Source: Gari tellinella
Taxonomy: Eukaryota > Mollusca > Bivalvia > Cardiida > Psammobiidae
Length of the DNA: 64,000 nt
Direction: 5' to 3'
Assembly (NCBI GenBank): GCA_922989275.2
Contig: OV277870.1
Coordinates: 27,672,742-27,736,741 of the forward strand
The position numbers and the translations under genes are program-made. The notes beneath the pieces are model-generated. The model saw only the letters and a list, made by a program, of their open reading frames with translations. It searched no databases and was not told the DNA's origin. Below, in pieces: positions 21,807 to 33,499 of this stretch; position 1 is the stretch's first letter, and every line of letters begins with the position of its first letter.

Positions 21807-24052
21807 CAAACTTTCTCAAACACCCTACATTTACAGCAGTGAGTGGTATTCCCTAGTGTCTAGCATGAAACATCGCGTGAATAATGTGCATTTCTCAGCA
21901 ATCAGTGTTGCAAGAGGATATTGACACCCCAGGATGTTGTACTCAGTGCGCTCCATTACTGTCTGATATATATGCATGGACTACTCTGTAGAGGACCACT
22001 ATATACTTCGTAGTACTCGCGATTGCTTCAGTCATTATCCCCTGAAACTTCCAACGGAAAATTCCAATTTGCAATAAAGGCTGGTCCATTTAAGACTATT
22101 GAGGGTTGTTTGCCAAACAGTGAAGTGTACTCTTCACATGTACACATTTGGTAAAGGACGCATATCTGCGTCACTAGGGGTAAATCTATGCCTGGATATT
22201 ACAATGAACCTGTAGATTTGCTGTAAGATTTCATTGTGAGTATTCGAGGGAGATCTAAAGACATTGCAGTGTTTGTGAGCAAAAGAAGTTTATGTGATAT
22301 AGCAAATAGTGCGCATTATCGGGACTAATTTAGTATTACAGCAATATCTTCTTTTTTCTAATACTGAAGAGTTCAAACATATAAACATGCATAATATATA
22401 CATAGTAATTAAGAAATGATGCATACATACATGGTAATAAATTATGGTCTCTAAATACCAGGTTGAGTGTATTTTGAACAGCGAAGGAATTCTTTATGAT
22501 CTGTACGTGCCTATTAACAATACATTTAACATTGGAGTGGCAACATGTTATCTTTGTTGAATATAATACATCACTTGATGCATTTTCAAATTTCCATTGA
22601 AGCTCATAGTTAGGAAGACCTTATTTTTTCCCTAATGATTGCTTTGGTCTCCGAACAAATACAATAACATTGGCACGAATGTACTATTTTATGTTATAAT
22701 CGTGTTATTGATAATCAGAATACAATTCTGTTCCACATTTGCCATTTCATTAGTGCATGGAAGTGGATTGGTAAAAGCAGCATGCCTTTGACACAATTAT
22801 TTTGTATATGAAGTGCGTGTGTATGTATTGCAAGTTCACATGAAATTGGAATTTTATGTGAAGTGTATGTGTAAATATTGTAAGTTTACATGAAGATAAA
22901 ATACCTTTAAACTAAAAGGGAAAGAACAATGTCTCCACTGGACAGAAAAATACCACACTCTTTTAAACCCGTTATTTTAGATATCTGATTTTTCCAATAA
23001 AGATACTGTATGGTGTTTATATAGAGAAAATGGTACATGAGTGCTCAAAAGTTATCATTTTCCTTTTTTGAACTAAATGAGTTGACTAAGATAATATAAT
23101 ACGACGTTTTGGGACGGATAGGGTTGTTTTAGCTTAAATGCAATAATAAAGTCTATACCACTGTACGTAATGGAATATAAACACCCCGATGCCTTGTCAT
23201 CCATTATTGTGTGCAATGTGCACACTTTGTTAAATGGCACAGCACCTTCTTAAATTGTGTTTATCATTGCCGTCATAGTGTTTTAAATTCATAAACGGCA
23301 AATATCGAACGGTATATTATTAATTTTACATCTGAATCCAAACCAGTAGACATTCGGACATTGTCAGCCAAAGGAAATGGCTGGTAATATCAATCTGCAT
23401 TGCAATTTGCTACAGATGTCACATCTGTCAACACACATTGTCTAGAATGCATCAGGTTAAACGTCGCGGCTGCAGATGAAAACAATAGACTCTGTTGCAG
23501 AGCTAAATGCGATATTCTGTGGTAGTAAACGAGTCTGTGCTAAAACGATTACTTCCATTGTAAACAGTTGGGAGCCAAATGCATGTGACATCAGTAACGT
23601 TTGCGTTTTTAAATAGTTTCGTTTAAACAGGAAAGAATGTTATGTACGTCACTGTTAGGCATACACTATTTGTAAGTACTGTATATTAATCCGTTTAAGT
23701 CTAGTTTATACTTAATTTAAGATTAGCAAACAGTGTAGACCCTGATGACACGCGGCAATACAAGGGTTCTTATCAGGGTATGCACTGTATGAACTTTTAT
23801 ATGAAATATGCAATATCAATTCATAAATAGGTTAAGTTCAAATGCAAAAAAATAATGGAAATGGGATCGTATATGATCTTGTTGGCAAATAGGTAAGAGC
23901 GTGATCAAACGCCGAGCTTACGTTGTCTGATCTAGCTCTAATATAATTTGGGAAATGGTTAAAGTTGATAGAATAATGTTTTCTCCACTGCATCTGAGAC
24001 AATAGGGAAACATTATTTTGTACCAATAGCATGGGACTTGATGCAAGCGGGA

Positions 24053-24560
24053 GTATATATGTTACAGGGATTACGTGTAATCAGAGAACACGTGAAATCA
24101 CTGAAAAAGCAGGGATTTCACGAAAACCCTATATCTCCCAGGGAAAAGGCGTAATTTTGAAGCTGTTTGTTATTTCTTATTAATATTTGGCAGTTAGATC
24201 TACTTTTGGTTAAAGTAATTAATCTTACCTTGGTTAGTTCATTTAAATTCAAATGAAAGCACTAAGCTATGACATATGTTGTTAACCTTATTAACAAGAA
24301 GGATGTCCTGGCTTGTATGTACATGCATATTGTTCATTTATTTTGATTCCCTTGTGCGAGAAACTTTGTATGAACGTTCATTGGACCATGGCATTTAAAG
24401 AAAGTATGATGTTTTAAACCATAATAAATGTCATGATAATACAAATCAATTATTTTGATGAATACATGGACATTTCATCAATTCCATAAAATGCCCCAGT
24501 GATTACGTGTAATCACTAAATGTAATCCCTGATTACACGTTATCCCTGTAACATATATAC
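24053..24560. mobile_element. TIR element with ATTACGTGTAATCA motifs
   Basis: Terminal inverted repeats of about 32 bp: GTATATATGTTACAGGGATT near 24053 and its complement ending at 24560. The sub-motif TTACGTGTAATCA recurs near 24074 and 24500, with a variant TTACACGTTA near 24534. About 508 bp, no coding capacity. Flanks are TATATA-rich, so target duplication cannot be read. Confidence 0.8.
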
Positions 24561-25299
24561 AGTGCTGCAAATGCAAATTGAAAACCACTGTAAGTGTAGA
24601 ACGTTGCGAGTCTAGTCAAACAACTGGTATGTCTCCAAACAGCTTCATATAGACACTAACGTTTAGTAAACAATGCCCTTGTGGTTTGAATAGTATGTCC
24701 GATTATTCTTGTTGCAGTGAAAAAGACGTAATTCTCTCCCAATTACATGTTTATGCTAAAACCTTGTCTATCGCAAAAGAAATAGAGTAAGTTTAGACGC
24801 CGTGTAACCGGGCATCTGACCAGGCTTCAAACCATTTGCTTTTTATGCAAATATTTTCAAAAAGGTTTCATTTTCATAAGTTTGTTCATTGTATTAGCGA
24901 TTATTTTCGTCACACGGTAGATACTAAAGTATGCCCAAGTGAACTTCAAATGGATACAACCATTATGTCTGTTAGACGCATTTATTAAAAGCAATATGAA
25001 AGTATATCATAAAGTTTCTGCAGGATGTTTCTGTGCTGCTTTCAACTTGCTTTCAGTAGTCATCTTTTTATAGCTTATGCGCTATCAGTGATCGCACTTG
25101 ATGGATGTTTCTATGTATAAAGACAAATTGTTCTATCTTCATGTATACCGTTGAGACGATGCATCATCTGTGTCTACACTGTTAGCGAATATTATCTGTT
25201 ATGCTTGCCAAGTATTATTGTGTTAATTTATTTAATTTTATACGTAGACTATTTTAACGATTTTTATGAGAACTATTTAACAAGAAAAAGCACTTGCGT

Positions 25300-25510
25300 T
25301 GCCCATCCAACTATTATTGTCTGTTCCATTTGTAATGTGGAACACGGCAAGTCTTAAATGCTGTTTATTACTGCTGTCAGTGCTTGATAAAAATGTGTCT
25401 GCTTCGATAACTAGATAATGGCTGAGACAAAAAAAATCGAAAAACAACAATTTTGACGCAAACGTGTGGGGGCCTTAAATGAAGAACAAATACCTTTGAC
25501 TTGCTATAAG
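25300..25510 (+). repeat. Third, central copy of the 17.93 kb block
   Basis: Shares CACGGCAAGTCTTAAATGCT and AACTAGATAATGGCTGAGA with the arm copies. It sits close to the symmetry centre of the inverted duplication. Confidence 0.75.
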
Positions 25511-25969
25511 TGGATAAGGGCCAACAGTTTGAACACAAATTATTCACCAAATAATTCTCATCTACATCTCGTTCATAGCATACCTTTCATGAGTTAAGAA
25601 ATACGTAAACGTCAAGATGCACAGTTACGAACATGCACACTTAAGTAGTGGTCTATTCCAGGTTGACTATTAATATCACAACGTTGTGTTAAGCTGTCGT
25701 TGAGAGGAATATGAATATGCAGTCTATATAATTGGTTTTTCAGGACAAAAGTTAAACTGTAGTACGCTATCCAAATTGCGTCTGCAACCAGATTGACAAT
25801 AGCATTATATCATATGATTGAATGTGTTCCTTAGCCCTGGCCCCATGAACACGCCTTTTAGCGCTGTTAAAGTATTCCTCTACTGAAGAAAATAGTTCCA
25901 ATTTTAACAGTCTTGGAAAGCCGTTAGAAATAGTGTCTTAATTCTAGATAGCACACAATAGCTTGGAGC

Positions 25970-26080
25970 ATGTTTAAAGTAAAGCAGGATGCGCCTAAAG
26001 CGCGTCCTGCTTCTTTCAATCTGTTTTAGGAGGTCACCTGTCTTCAAAACTAGAAACAGGCTATGGAGTGAAGGGTTAAC
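25970..26080 (+). repeat. Family C palindrome
   Basis: TTAAAGTAAAGCAGGATGCG, GCGCGTCCTGCTTCTTTCAA, then the tail GGTCACCTGTCTTCAAAACT and CTAGAAACAGGCTATGG. Confidence 0.75.
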
Positions 26081-26237
26081 TTAATAAAAAAACAACATTG
26101 TTTTAAACCCTTCATTTTTATTACCCAGAGTACAATGATTATTTGAAAACAGTTTCGATCCTGTTTCAGGCGCCTCGCAACGCCATATTGAAAATAAAAT
26201 TGTATCATTTGATGAATGTCAAAGCTAAATCAGTACA

Positions 26238-26725
26238 TTGTTTTAACCCCTTCACTGCCTTACCCCGAGTACAATAAATATTTACAGCGCTCCCTCTCTA
26301 CAACGGCCCTCCCAACAACGACTCCCTCCTTACAACGACACTTGCCGCTGTTCCTTAAACAGAACAATAATTTCCAATTTATTCACGGCTGCAATGTCGT
26401 CTGCTTAAAGTTGTCGTTTGCTGTTTTTCTCAAAGTTACTTATTGGACATTTTGACAGAAAAACACTTAATGACGAGTGACAAACAGCTTGAATCCAGAT
26501 CAGACGCCGCGTGACGCGGCGTCTGATCTGGATTCAAGCTGTTTGCAAATGTAAACCAATTTTCCTCCCTCTAACGACTCCCTCCGTATAACGTTCACAA
26601 TCTTTTTTCTCCCATTGGATGTCGTTGTAGAGAGGGAGCGCTGTACAAGCAAGTTTGACCCTGAGTCGATGCTGGGTAACAAGGTATATGATCAGGCTCC
26701 AAACTGTATGACACTAAACTTCATA
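26238..26725 (+). mobile_element. Family H element interrupted by a family B copy
   Basis: The left part (26238-26284) reads CCCCTTCACTGCCTTACCCC then AATATTTA. The right part resumes at 26644 as TACAAGCAAGTTTGACCCTG and continues into a half-core and CAAACTGTATGACACT. The intact H copy at 54915 reads ATTATTTACAAATAGTTTGG across this point, so B entered H at a TA. Confidence 0.85.
26285..26643 (+). mobile_element. Family B MITE, intact reference copy
   Basis: A 359 bp copy with TIRs CAGCGCTCCCTCTCTACAAC and its exact complement, flanked by TA at 26283-26284 and 26644-26645. Internal order: ACGACTCCCTCCTTACAACG, the TCGTCTGCTTAAAGTTGTCG palindrome, the core hairpin with tip CCGCGTGACGCGG, then CTCCCTCCGTATAACG. 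No coding capacity. The TA target and CAG ends fit a Tc1/mariner or pogo-type transposase acting in trans. Confidence 0.95.
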
Positions 26726-26897
26726 TTTATTAAATCACTATTGTTCGATTTTTCTGACCTGTCGGAGTTATTTTTAGAACAGAATAGTTGAAGTTCACAA
26801 TGGTAAATAGATAACATCGGATCTATATAGTCGTACACTTTCCAATTTGAGATAACATGATCCTCGTGCAGCACGAGATCCTTGCGCTAACTTTACT

Positions 26898-27122
26898 GAT
26901 ATTTTATTCTTTCCCAACAAACGCATTTATATACTTAAAATATTATTTCCATTGCAAACATGTTGGAGCCAGATCAGACGCCGGGTTACCCGGCGTCTGA
27001 TCAGGCTCCAATCTGTTTGCTAGTCAGATTAAAAATATAATTAAGATTTCTTAACGTAAATTTCCACAGTTTAGTGCATTGCGTTTGCGTTTAAACGGGA
27101 AAGAATAAGGTATCCTCTACTG
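26898..27122 (-). mobile_element. Family A MITE, diverged
   Basis: Core intact with tip CCGGGTTACCCGG; right end GGGAAAGAATAAGGTATCCT then CTACTG. It is flanked by an inverted pair, GACCTGTCGGAGTTATTTTT near 26757 and its complement near 27205. Confidence 0.85.
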
Positions 27123-27422
27123 TACACTGCGCACAAAAATTACAGCTATCCGTATCATTAACCGTATGTAGAGAAAACTCATCCCTTTGAAAGTTTTAGA
27201 ATGTTCCAATCTAAAAATAACTCCGACAGGTCAGAAGAAAACACTAATACCTAATATGTAGATTTAAAAAATAAAATATATTACATTTGTTTAAGGCCTT
27301 TCGCTCACGGAAGTCGGTCTTTCGGGCGAGCGGATATGCATTTTGACGACATAGACTTTTTCCGCACGTGATTATACTAGACATATTTTATAAAGGAAAT
27401 GTTGATAAGATATAGTATAATC

Positions 27423-27511
27423 CTTCATAGCACAGTCAGTAAAGTGATTGACTACTAATTGAAAGGTCATAGGTTGGAGACCCATCCGATCCAAATTTTT
27501 TTTTTTTTTTA
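27423..27511 (+). ncRNA. tRNA-like (SINE-type) module followed by a T run
   Basis: Contains an A-box-like TAGCACAGTCAG and a B-box-like GGTTGGAGACC (27472-27482), then AAATTTT and a long T run. It looks like a decayed tRNA-derived promoter. The B box has two departures from consensus and no folded tRNA is intact. Confidence 0.45.
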
Positions 27512-28739
27512 AGTGTCCGATTTATTGATTTGTCAATCCATAACGCAGTGATCAAGAGACATATTATGTTAGGCTTCGTTGATTAGAATTAGTGATTTTA
27601 TATACGGTCCAAATATGATGTCCACTTACATGTACGTTTTAGTTTAATGACTTACAAGTCAATAAAATCGGTATAAATGTATACGATTTGATCGAACTAT
27701 AAAGCCACACATTGAAGCTTATCAAAACGTCAATATCGATATTACCCATTATTATTATGTTTAAACAATATAATTAACCTTGTATGCAAGTCCATGAATA
27801 AATAATAATGCATTTTAATGACAGAGTTTTAATTTTAGGGTAGGTAACTGTATCTCAACTTCTAATATCCCACATTTTAATAAGAAAATTTGTTATTACA
27901 ACAAATCCTGACTGTAATATTTTCTAATTTTTTCAGACTAACTATTTCATCAACCATATAGTTGAATGAAATGAAAACAAATACACATTGAATGCGTAAT
28001 TATTTTGTAATTCAATTTTTTAGCATTTTGCAAAATTTAAATAGCTGATAACATCTTTCTGAACACTTTTATTCAAAATGTTTTTAGCTTTTCTTGTAAT
28101 GAATGTTGTAGACTACTTCTTGGGCGAGATTTATAGGCATTAGCTTTATTTAATTTTTTAGAAAGATAAGATCATAAAACCCCAGAAAAAGAGACCTTAA
28201 AGACAAACCACACGATAAAGTTTGCCTTTATTTTCACACATGGTTTCTTAGGCTATTATCATTATTCATGAAAAGTTTCATAACACCTTGTATGGAAACT
28301 GAACGCACCTGCGAAATACCTTAAAGCTGATTGCGTCATGGTAGTGACTGAGTTAAAAGAGCACATGCAAGCTTATTTACAACGAAAATGTTGGTGCCCT
28401 ACATTGAATAACGTTCAACTGACGTTTATAAATATTGAAATACGTTTTAAACAGATGGCAACTGATAAGATGGATCTGATCATTATTCAGATTGTTTGCA
28501 AATATATAGTGTACTCGGGGTAAAGCAGTGCACATGTGGAGGTTTATTACAGGATAAGCAAAATACAGACAGGTCCTTTTGTTTTGTTTTTCAGATTCTG
28601 CTGCGGAACTGAACACTCACATGTGTCCAGGCCTGCCAGTTCTTTCTTGAATACATTTTAATTTAATGGAAATACGACTTAAGTTAGAGCAATAACAAAA
28701 CTAGTTTTGCTCCCAGCCGTTTTATGTCGTATGTTTATG

Positions 28740-29230
28740 ACATTATATAAACAGTTAATAAATGACTTGACTTTATTAAAATCTTCAATCTTCAAAACTT
28801 TACTAGCCAAGTGCGATGAAAACACTTCTAACACACATCGCACACGCCCCTATATAAACAAAGAAGTAACTTATCTGTGTTAAAATTCTCAATAAAACAC
28901 ACGCGCGCCATAACGTCTTAACGTGACGTCATATGGCTTCGAAAATGCGTACGCATCGGTGCAACTTGTGGTTAGATTGAAGTGTTAGAATGAAAATAAT
29001 ACATTTATACCAGTGTTTTATCGTGCAATAAAACACGGATAGTCGTTGAGATAGTGGGAATTGAATAACAAGGCCGAAGGCCGATCGATTTCATTAATAC
29101 GCATCTGAACTCCTATCCGTGTTTTTCGCACGATGAGTACTGGTATGAATTTATTTTATCTTAAATAACTAGTTAGAATGCATAACATATAGCGGGTAAT
29201 TCGGCAACTGCTCAATGTCCTAAATGCTTG
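28740..29230 (-). repeat. Interspersed repeat X, second copy
   Basis: Reverse-complement partner of 7090-7930. It contains the AACACGGATAGTCGTTGAG hairpin and the TAGCGGGTAATTCGGCAACT end. It lacks the 316 bp segment found in the first copy. Confidence 0.75.
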
Positions 29231-30582
29231 ATAATTGATTGATGTATTTAGGTGGATGTTATGGTACCAGCCTCAAGTGTCTTCTAAAGTGGATATTGAC
29301 ATACAGTGTATACCCTGGTGAGACGCACTGTTTGCTTTATCGTATGAGCTATGTTTTGTTCCCAAACACTGCAATGTCTTTAAATCACCCTCCAATACTT
29401 ATAATGAAATATAACAGCAAAAATACAGGTTCACTGTAATATCCAGGCATAAACTGGTTCACAACTAGTGACGCATATATGCGTCCTTTACCAAATGTGT
29501 ACATGTGTACCTGCAGGAGCACTCTGATCAGGGACTTCACTGTTTGGCATTTAGCAATGTATAACAAAAAACAACCCTTAATAGTCTAAAATGGATCATC
29601 CTTTAATTCAAATTGGAATTTTTCATTGGAAGTTTCAGGGAAAAATGATTGAAGCAATCGCAAGTACTACGAAGTATATAGTGGTCCTCTACAGAGTAGT
29701 CCATGCCTATATATCTGACAGTAATGGAGCGCACTGAGTACAACATCCTGGGGTGTCAATATCCTCTTGCAACACTGATTGCTGAGAAATGCACATTATT
29801 CACGCGATGTTTCATGCTAGACACTAGGGAATACCACTCACTGCTGTGAATGTAGGGTGTTTGAGAAAGTTTGATATAAAGTGGAAAAGACGTTATCCTT
29901 TCACCTTTAAACAAAATCAAGCGGCAAACACAATACATTAGGCAAATACAATTGTTTGAAACTGTTGACAAAACCTTTGTATCTGAGTTGCAATACGTTT
30001 GAAGACTGGTAAAATGAATGGTATCCATGTATATGATTCAGCTCACGTCCGTTCTAAATAGACATAAGGTTTAAAGCACAAACATGTTTATAGGGAAGTG
30101 AAAGTGTCTTCCCGACTACAGTTCTTAAGAGACCGCACGATTTTAATATTCATCCCGCTCAATGATCACGCACTGTAAACTTGTCAAAAGATGTCAAATT
30201 TAACCTTTATGTATTCATGGGTGACCTATATTTCTATCTAAAACTGCGTTGCCTGACCACACAGCAAATATGATTAGACGCATCTATGGTTCCAAACTGT
30301 CAATGTCATTCAATTCACACTTTCCAAGAGAGGATAATATTCTTTTATAATCAAATTAGTTACGTCTATCTATCATGATTAATAAACAATGTAGAGATAA
30401 TCTTGAAGTAATTGGTCAATCAAATAACTACTTTCCTGTCGATTGCATATAGTAGATACAACTTATTTATAAATATTAAAGACTTAAGTTAGATCCTTTT
30501 GGTCTGACATGTAATACCTTGAGCATATTATTCCTAAAACGTACAGTCGAACTCATATCAACAGCCAATGGCAACGGAAATA

Positions 30583-30789
30583 CAGTAAAACCTCTCTATT
30601 ACGACAACTAAATTTTGTTCATTATTAGGCTGTTTACGATAGGTGACCGCTTAGAGCAAGGTGACAGTAAAACAGAAAGCTCCTTAAGGAGCTTTCTGTT
30701 TCACTGTCACCTTGCTTTAAGCTGCCACCTCTCTATTATACAATCAATTAGCCTTCGTTTTTGGTGGTCGTAATAGTGAGGTGTTACTG
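30583..30789. mobile_element. Family D MITE, copy 2
   Basis: A 207 bp element with TIRs CAGTAAAACCTCTCTATTAC and its near complement, flanked by TA. The centre is a near-perfect hairpin around GAAAGCTCCTTAAGGAGCTT. Its right TA (30790-30791) is also the left TA of the family B copy starting at 30792, so the two elements abut. The left arm of the large duplication has no D copy at the matching place near 21130. Confidence 0.85.
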
Positions 30790-30791
30790 TA

Positions 30792-31110
30792 CAATGCTCC
30801 CTCCCTACAACGACCCTCCCAACAACGATTCCTTGCAAACAACAACAGTTGTCGCTGTTCCCAAGCCATTTTCTCCGCTGCAATAACGTCTGCTTAAAAT
30901 TGTCGTCTGCTGGTGTCTTTACATAGTGGACACTGACAGAAAAAACATGAATACGGGTGACAAACAGCGTAAATCAATGTAACGCGCCGTCTGATCTGGT
31001 TTCAAGATATTTACAAATATAAGCCTAGGTCCCTCCATATAACAACTCCCTCCGAACAACACACATACTCTTTGTCTCCCACTAGTCGTCGTTGAAGAGA
31101 AGGAGCACTG
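30792..31110 (+). mobile_element. Family B MITE
   Basis: CAATGCTCCCTCCCTACAAC to GAAGAGAAGGAGCACTG, TA flanked. The core is damaged on the left (GCGTAAATCAATGTAACGCG). It abuts the D copy ending at 30789. Confidence 0.85.
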
Positions 31111-31376
31111 TAAATTGACATTCTGGAATACAGGTGGAAATTAAATGAAGGGCACGTAATTAAGCAGAAGTATTCTGTTTCCCTGTCTATGGAAAGAACG
31201 TTTCTTTAATAACGTAAGATTAACTGTACATTTTAATGATACAGTGCAGCAGTCCTTATTCAACATCAATAAAAAACATTTTTGATACAAACCTTTTGTC
31301 CTTTGCAAACAGTTTTGAGCCAAATCAAACACCGATTAACTGTCAGTCTTCAAAATGTCTATCATTTAAGTTTATA

Positions 31377-31618
31377 TTAACCCTTTCACCGCCAGAATCG
31401 CATAAAGTCGAATTTGCAAACAGTTTTGATCCTGATTAGACGCCGCGTTACGCGGCGTCTGATCAGGATCAAAACTGTTTGACACCCGTTTCGATATTTC
31501 TTATGTCAAACTCTCTTAATTATAAAAATGATATTGCAGACAATAATATTGAAGCAGACGACACAGTAACGGTGTATGGGTAAAAAACTCAAAAATAATT
31601 TGGCGGTGAAAGGGTTAA
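31377..31618 (+). mobile_element. Family F MITE, intact reference copy
   Basis: A 242 bp element with TTAACCCTTTCACCGCCA at one end and its exact complement at the other; TTAA at 31377-31380 and 31615-31618. The core hairpin (about 31416-31481) has tip CCGCGTTACGCGG. The left-arm partner near 20485 reads AGAGGCTTAATCTAAACC with one TTAA and no element. The ends and target fit piggyBac-type MITEs. Confidence 0.93.
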
Positions 31619-32077
31619 ACCTCTACATGTTGAGGAAAACGTAGTCATATTTAGAACATTTGCATAGTTTTTTGCATTAAGTCTCGTTTACACGAGAAAT
31701 AGGAAACATTTTACACTGTAACTAACCGCAAAAACCAACATCTGAAGTACCGAATTCTAGCCTGTCATTGAAGTGTCTGCATCAACTAATTATGGGTGAT
31801 TTACTCAATTTGGTGTAATGATTATCACGGTTGCTTAGAAGCTTTTGCTGTAATGTTCAATCACAGTTCTTCCTTATTGTCAGCGACCTCATGAAATGCA
31901 AAATAATATTAAGCACGCTGGAATAATTTAGAGGATACAATTAAATAGAATTACTGACTGGAGTCCCACGAAAGCTTAACATTAGATCAGCAATTATTCT
32001 TCATTATTGTCTAAACAAGAACACATTAAAGCTTGAACACGAATATGCTCCTTTTTTCAGATTTAAAGGCCATTTAC

Positions 32078-32289
32078 AGTGAAGATTGTATTTTTTCTCT
32101 AATAAATGCGTGAATGCTATAACTATTATTTTTATAACAAACAATGTTGAGCCAGATCAGACTCCAAACTTTGTGTCACGAAGATAAATATAGATCTTCA
32201 GAAATTTACAAAAGTTGTCTTTTTGTACCCTTTTATTGTATTGCGTTTCGGTTGCGTTCAAACGGGAAAGAATAACGTCTTTCCGATTG
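32078..32289 (-). mobile_element. Decayed family A copy, right-arm partner
   Basis: CAGTGAAGATTGTATTTTTT start, part of the core (TTGAGCCAGATCAGACTCC) and an AAACGGGAAAGAATAACG end. Mirrors 19300-19486. Confidence 0.75.
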
Positions 32290-32800
32290 AATGAAGGAAA
32301 TAAATCGCAAAGTCCTTGACACAAGCCTTTCAATATTGTAGAGGACTATAGTTTGGTTGGCGTTTCGAATCGAAGCACATACGAAATACACTAAATACAC
32401 TATTCAAAACGTAGAAAAGGGCAATGTTTTGAATTTCGAAGTTTCTCTATAATTAGAGATAGGTTACGTTTTCAGCAGAAATACTGTTAAAGTGAAATAG
32501 TACGTTACCCCGAGAATGATCATTGTTCAAGTGGTAGAAACAATTGCATTCAGTAACAACATAAGGGTGTTCTGGCTCTTATTTGAAACCACATCCGCCT
32601 TTGTAACAAATGATGTTGTGCATTTTTTGCATCTCAGCCATTATCTAGTTATACAAGCAGACAGACTTTTATCAAACACTGACAACAGTAATAAACAGCA
32701 TTTAAGACGTCGTGTTCCACATAACTAATGGTACAGACAATGCTTGCTCAGCTGGGATAGGAAAGAGCGTTTCTGTATCAAAGAGTTCAAGTGAAGAATA

Positions 32801-32971
32801 CAGTCGATCTTCGATATTTCGAACTCGTTTAACTCAAACTACTCGATAGTTCGACATATGAACTGGATTTTTTCATGCTCTTTAAGTCGAATATACCCAT
32901 TAAGCCACGTTTTAACTTTGAAATACGAGTTAGTTCGACAAAACCGACTTCGGGATATCGAAGTTCGACTG
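32801..32971. mobile_element. Family I MITE with a clean empty partner site
   Basis: A 171 bp element, CAGTCGATCTTCGATATTTC to AAGTTCGACTG, TA on both sides. In the left arm (reverse complement, near 17885) AAGTAAAAAATACGCTAAAC is continuous with one TA. The ends resemble pogo/Tigger elements. Confidence 0.92.
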
Positions 32972-33179
32972 TACGCTAAACCGATGATAGAATACAGAAT
33001 ACACGTTGAGCTAAAGAAATTAATATATTAATGTTTTGTATCTTAACACTGTAATTACGAATGACTTCAGAAAGCAAAATCCTGATTAGCCTGATGTACT
33101 GCTTTCTAACAGCGCGGAAGATGCTTTTATTTCCCCTCGCAAACTCAATGCTTCAAAGGTAGAGAAATGTTTCCGAACA

Positions 33180-33330
33180 TGTTGACAACTTATTCGAATC
33201 TAAGTTTCAAACAGTTTGGAGCCTGACAAGGCACACGTTACTCGACGTTTGATATGGGTCCAAACCAATTGTTACGAGCGTAATATTCTTTGCAAAAACG
33301 CGTTTACTGGGAAAATATAGCTCTCCAAAT
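33180..33330 (+). mobile_element. Decayed family A fragment
   Basis: TTTCAAACAGTTTGGAGCCT, a broken core, then AAAAACGCGTTTACTGGGAA. Confidence 0.6.
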
Positions 33331-33499
33331 ATGTTTGCTCATGCCTTACTTGTATCAGCTTTTTACTGCCAAAGGTAAACTTCACTTCTATCTAACTAAA
33401 CGTTTGTGTCTAGATCCATACTGGTATGTTACGAAATATTACAGAAAGCATTAATAAGCATAGACAGGGTTGATATTGTTCCAGGCCTTGTCAGTAATA

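Larger units (their letters stand above)
7930..22330 (+). repeat. Left arm of a giant inverted duplication
   Basis: The sequence from 7.93 to 22.33 kb recurs in reverse complement and mirrored order at 29.30-43.29 kb. Clear blocks are 7930-8450 (against 42785-43295), 9280-9445 (42480-42720), 11427-11780 (41000-41210 and 42350-42490), 12105-12760 (40000-40967), 15313-15625 (36176-36390 and 39360-39430), 16390-16878 (34660-35460), 17900-18135 (32545-32800), 19547-19720 (31835-32030), 20290-20400 (31750-31820) and 21600-22310 (29310-30060). By-eye identity is about 75-85% in these blocks. Gaps between blocks are mostly accounted for by arm-specific insertions. Confidence 0.9.
22330..29300. other. 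Spacer between the inverted arms
   Basis: I find no mirrored match across this central 7 kb. It holds the TIR element 24053-24560, a third copy of the 17.9/32.7 kb block at about 25300-25510, a family C palindrome, families H, B and A at 26.1-27.1 kb, a tRNA-like module at 27.42 kb, and a repeat block at 28740-29230. The stretches 22400-23500 and 27515-28740 are AT-rich with nothing recognisable. Confidence 0.7.
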
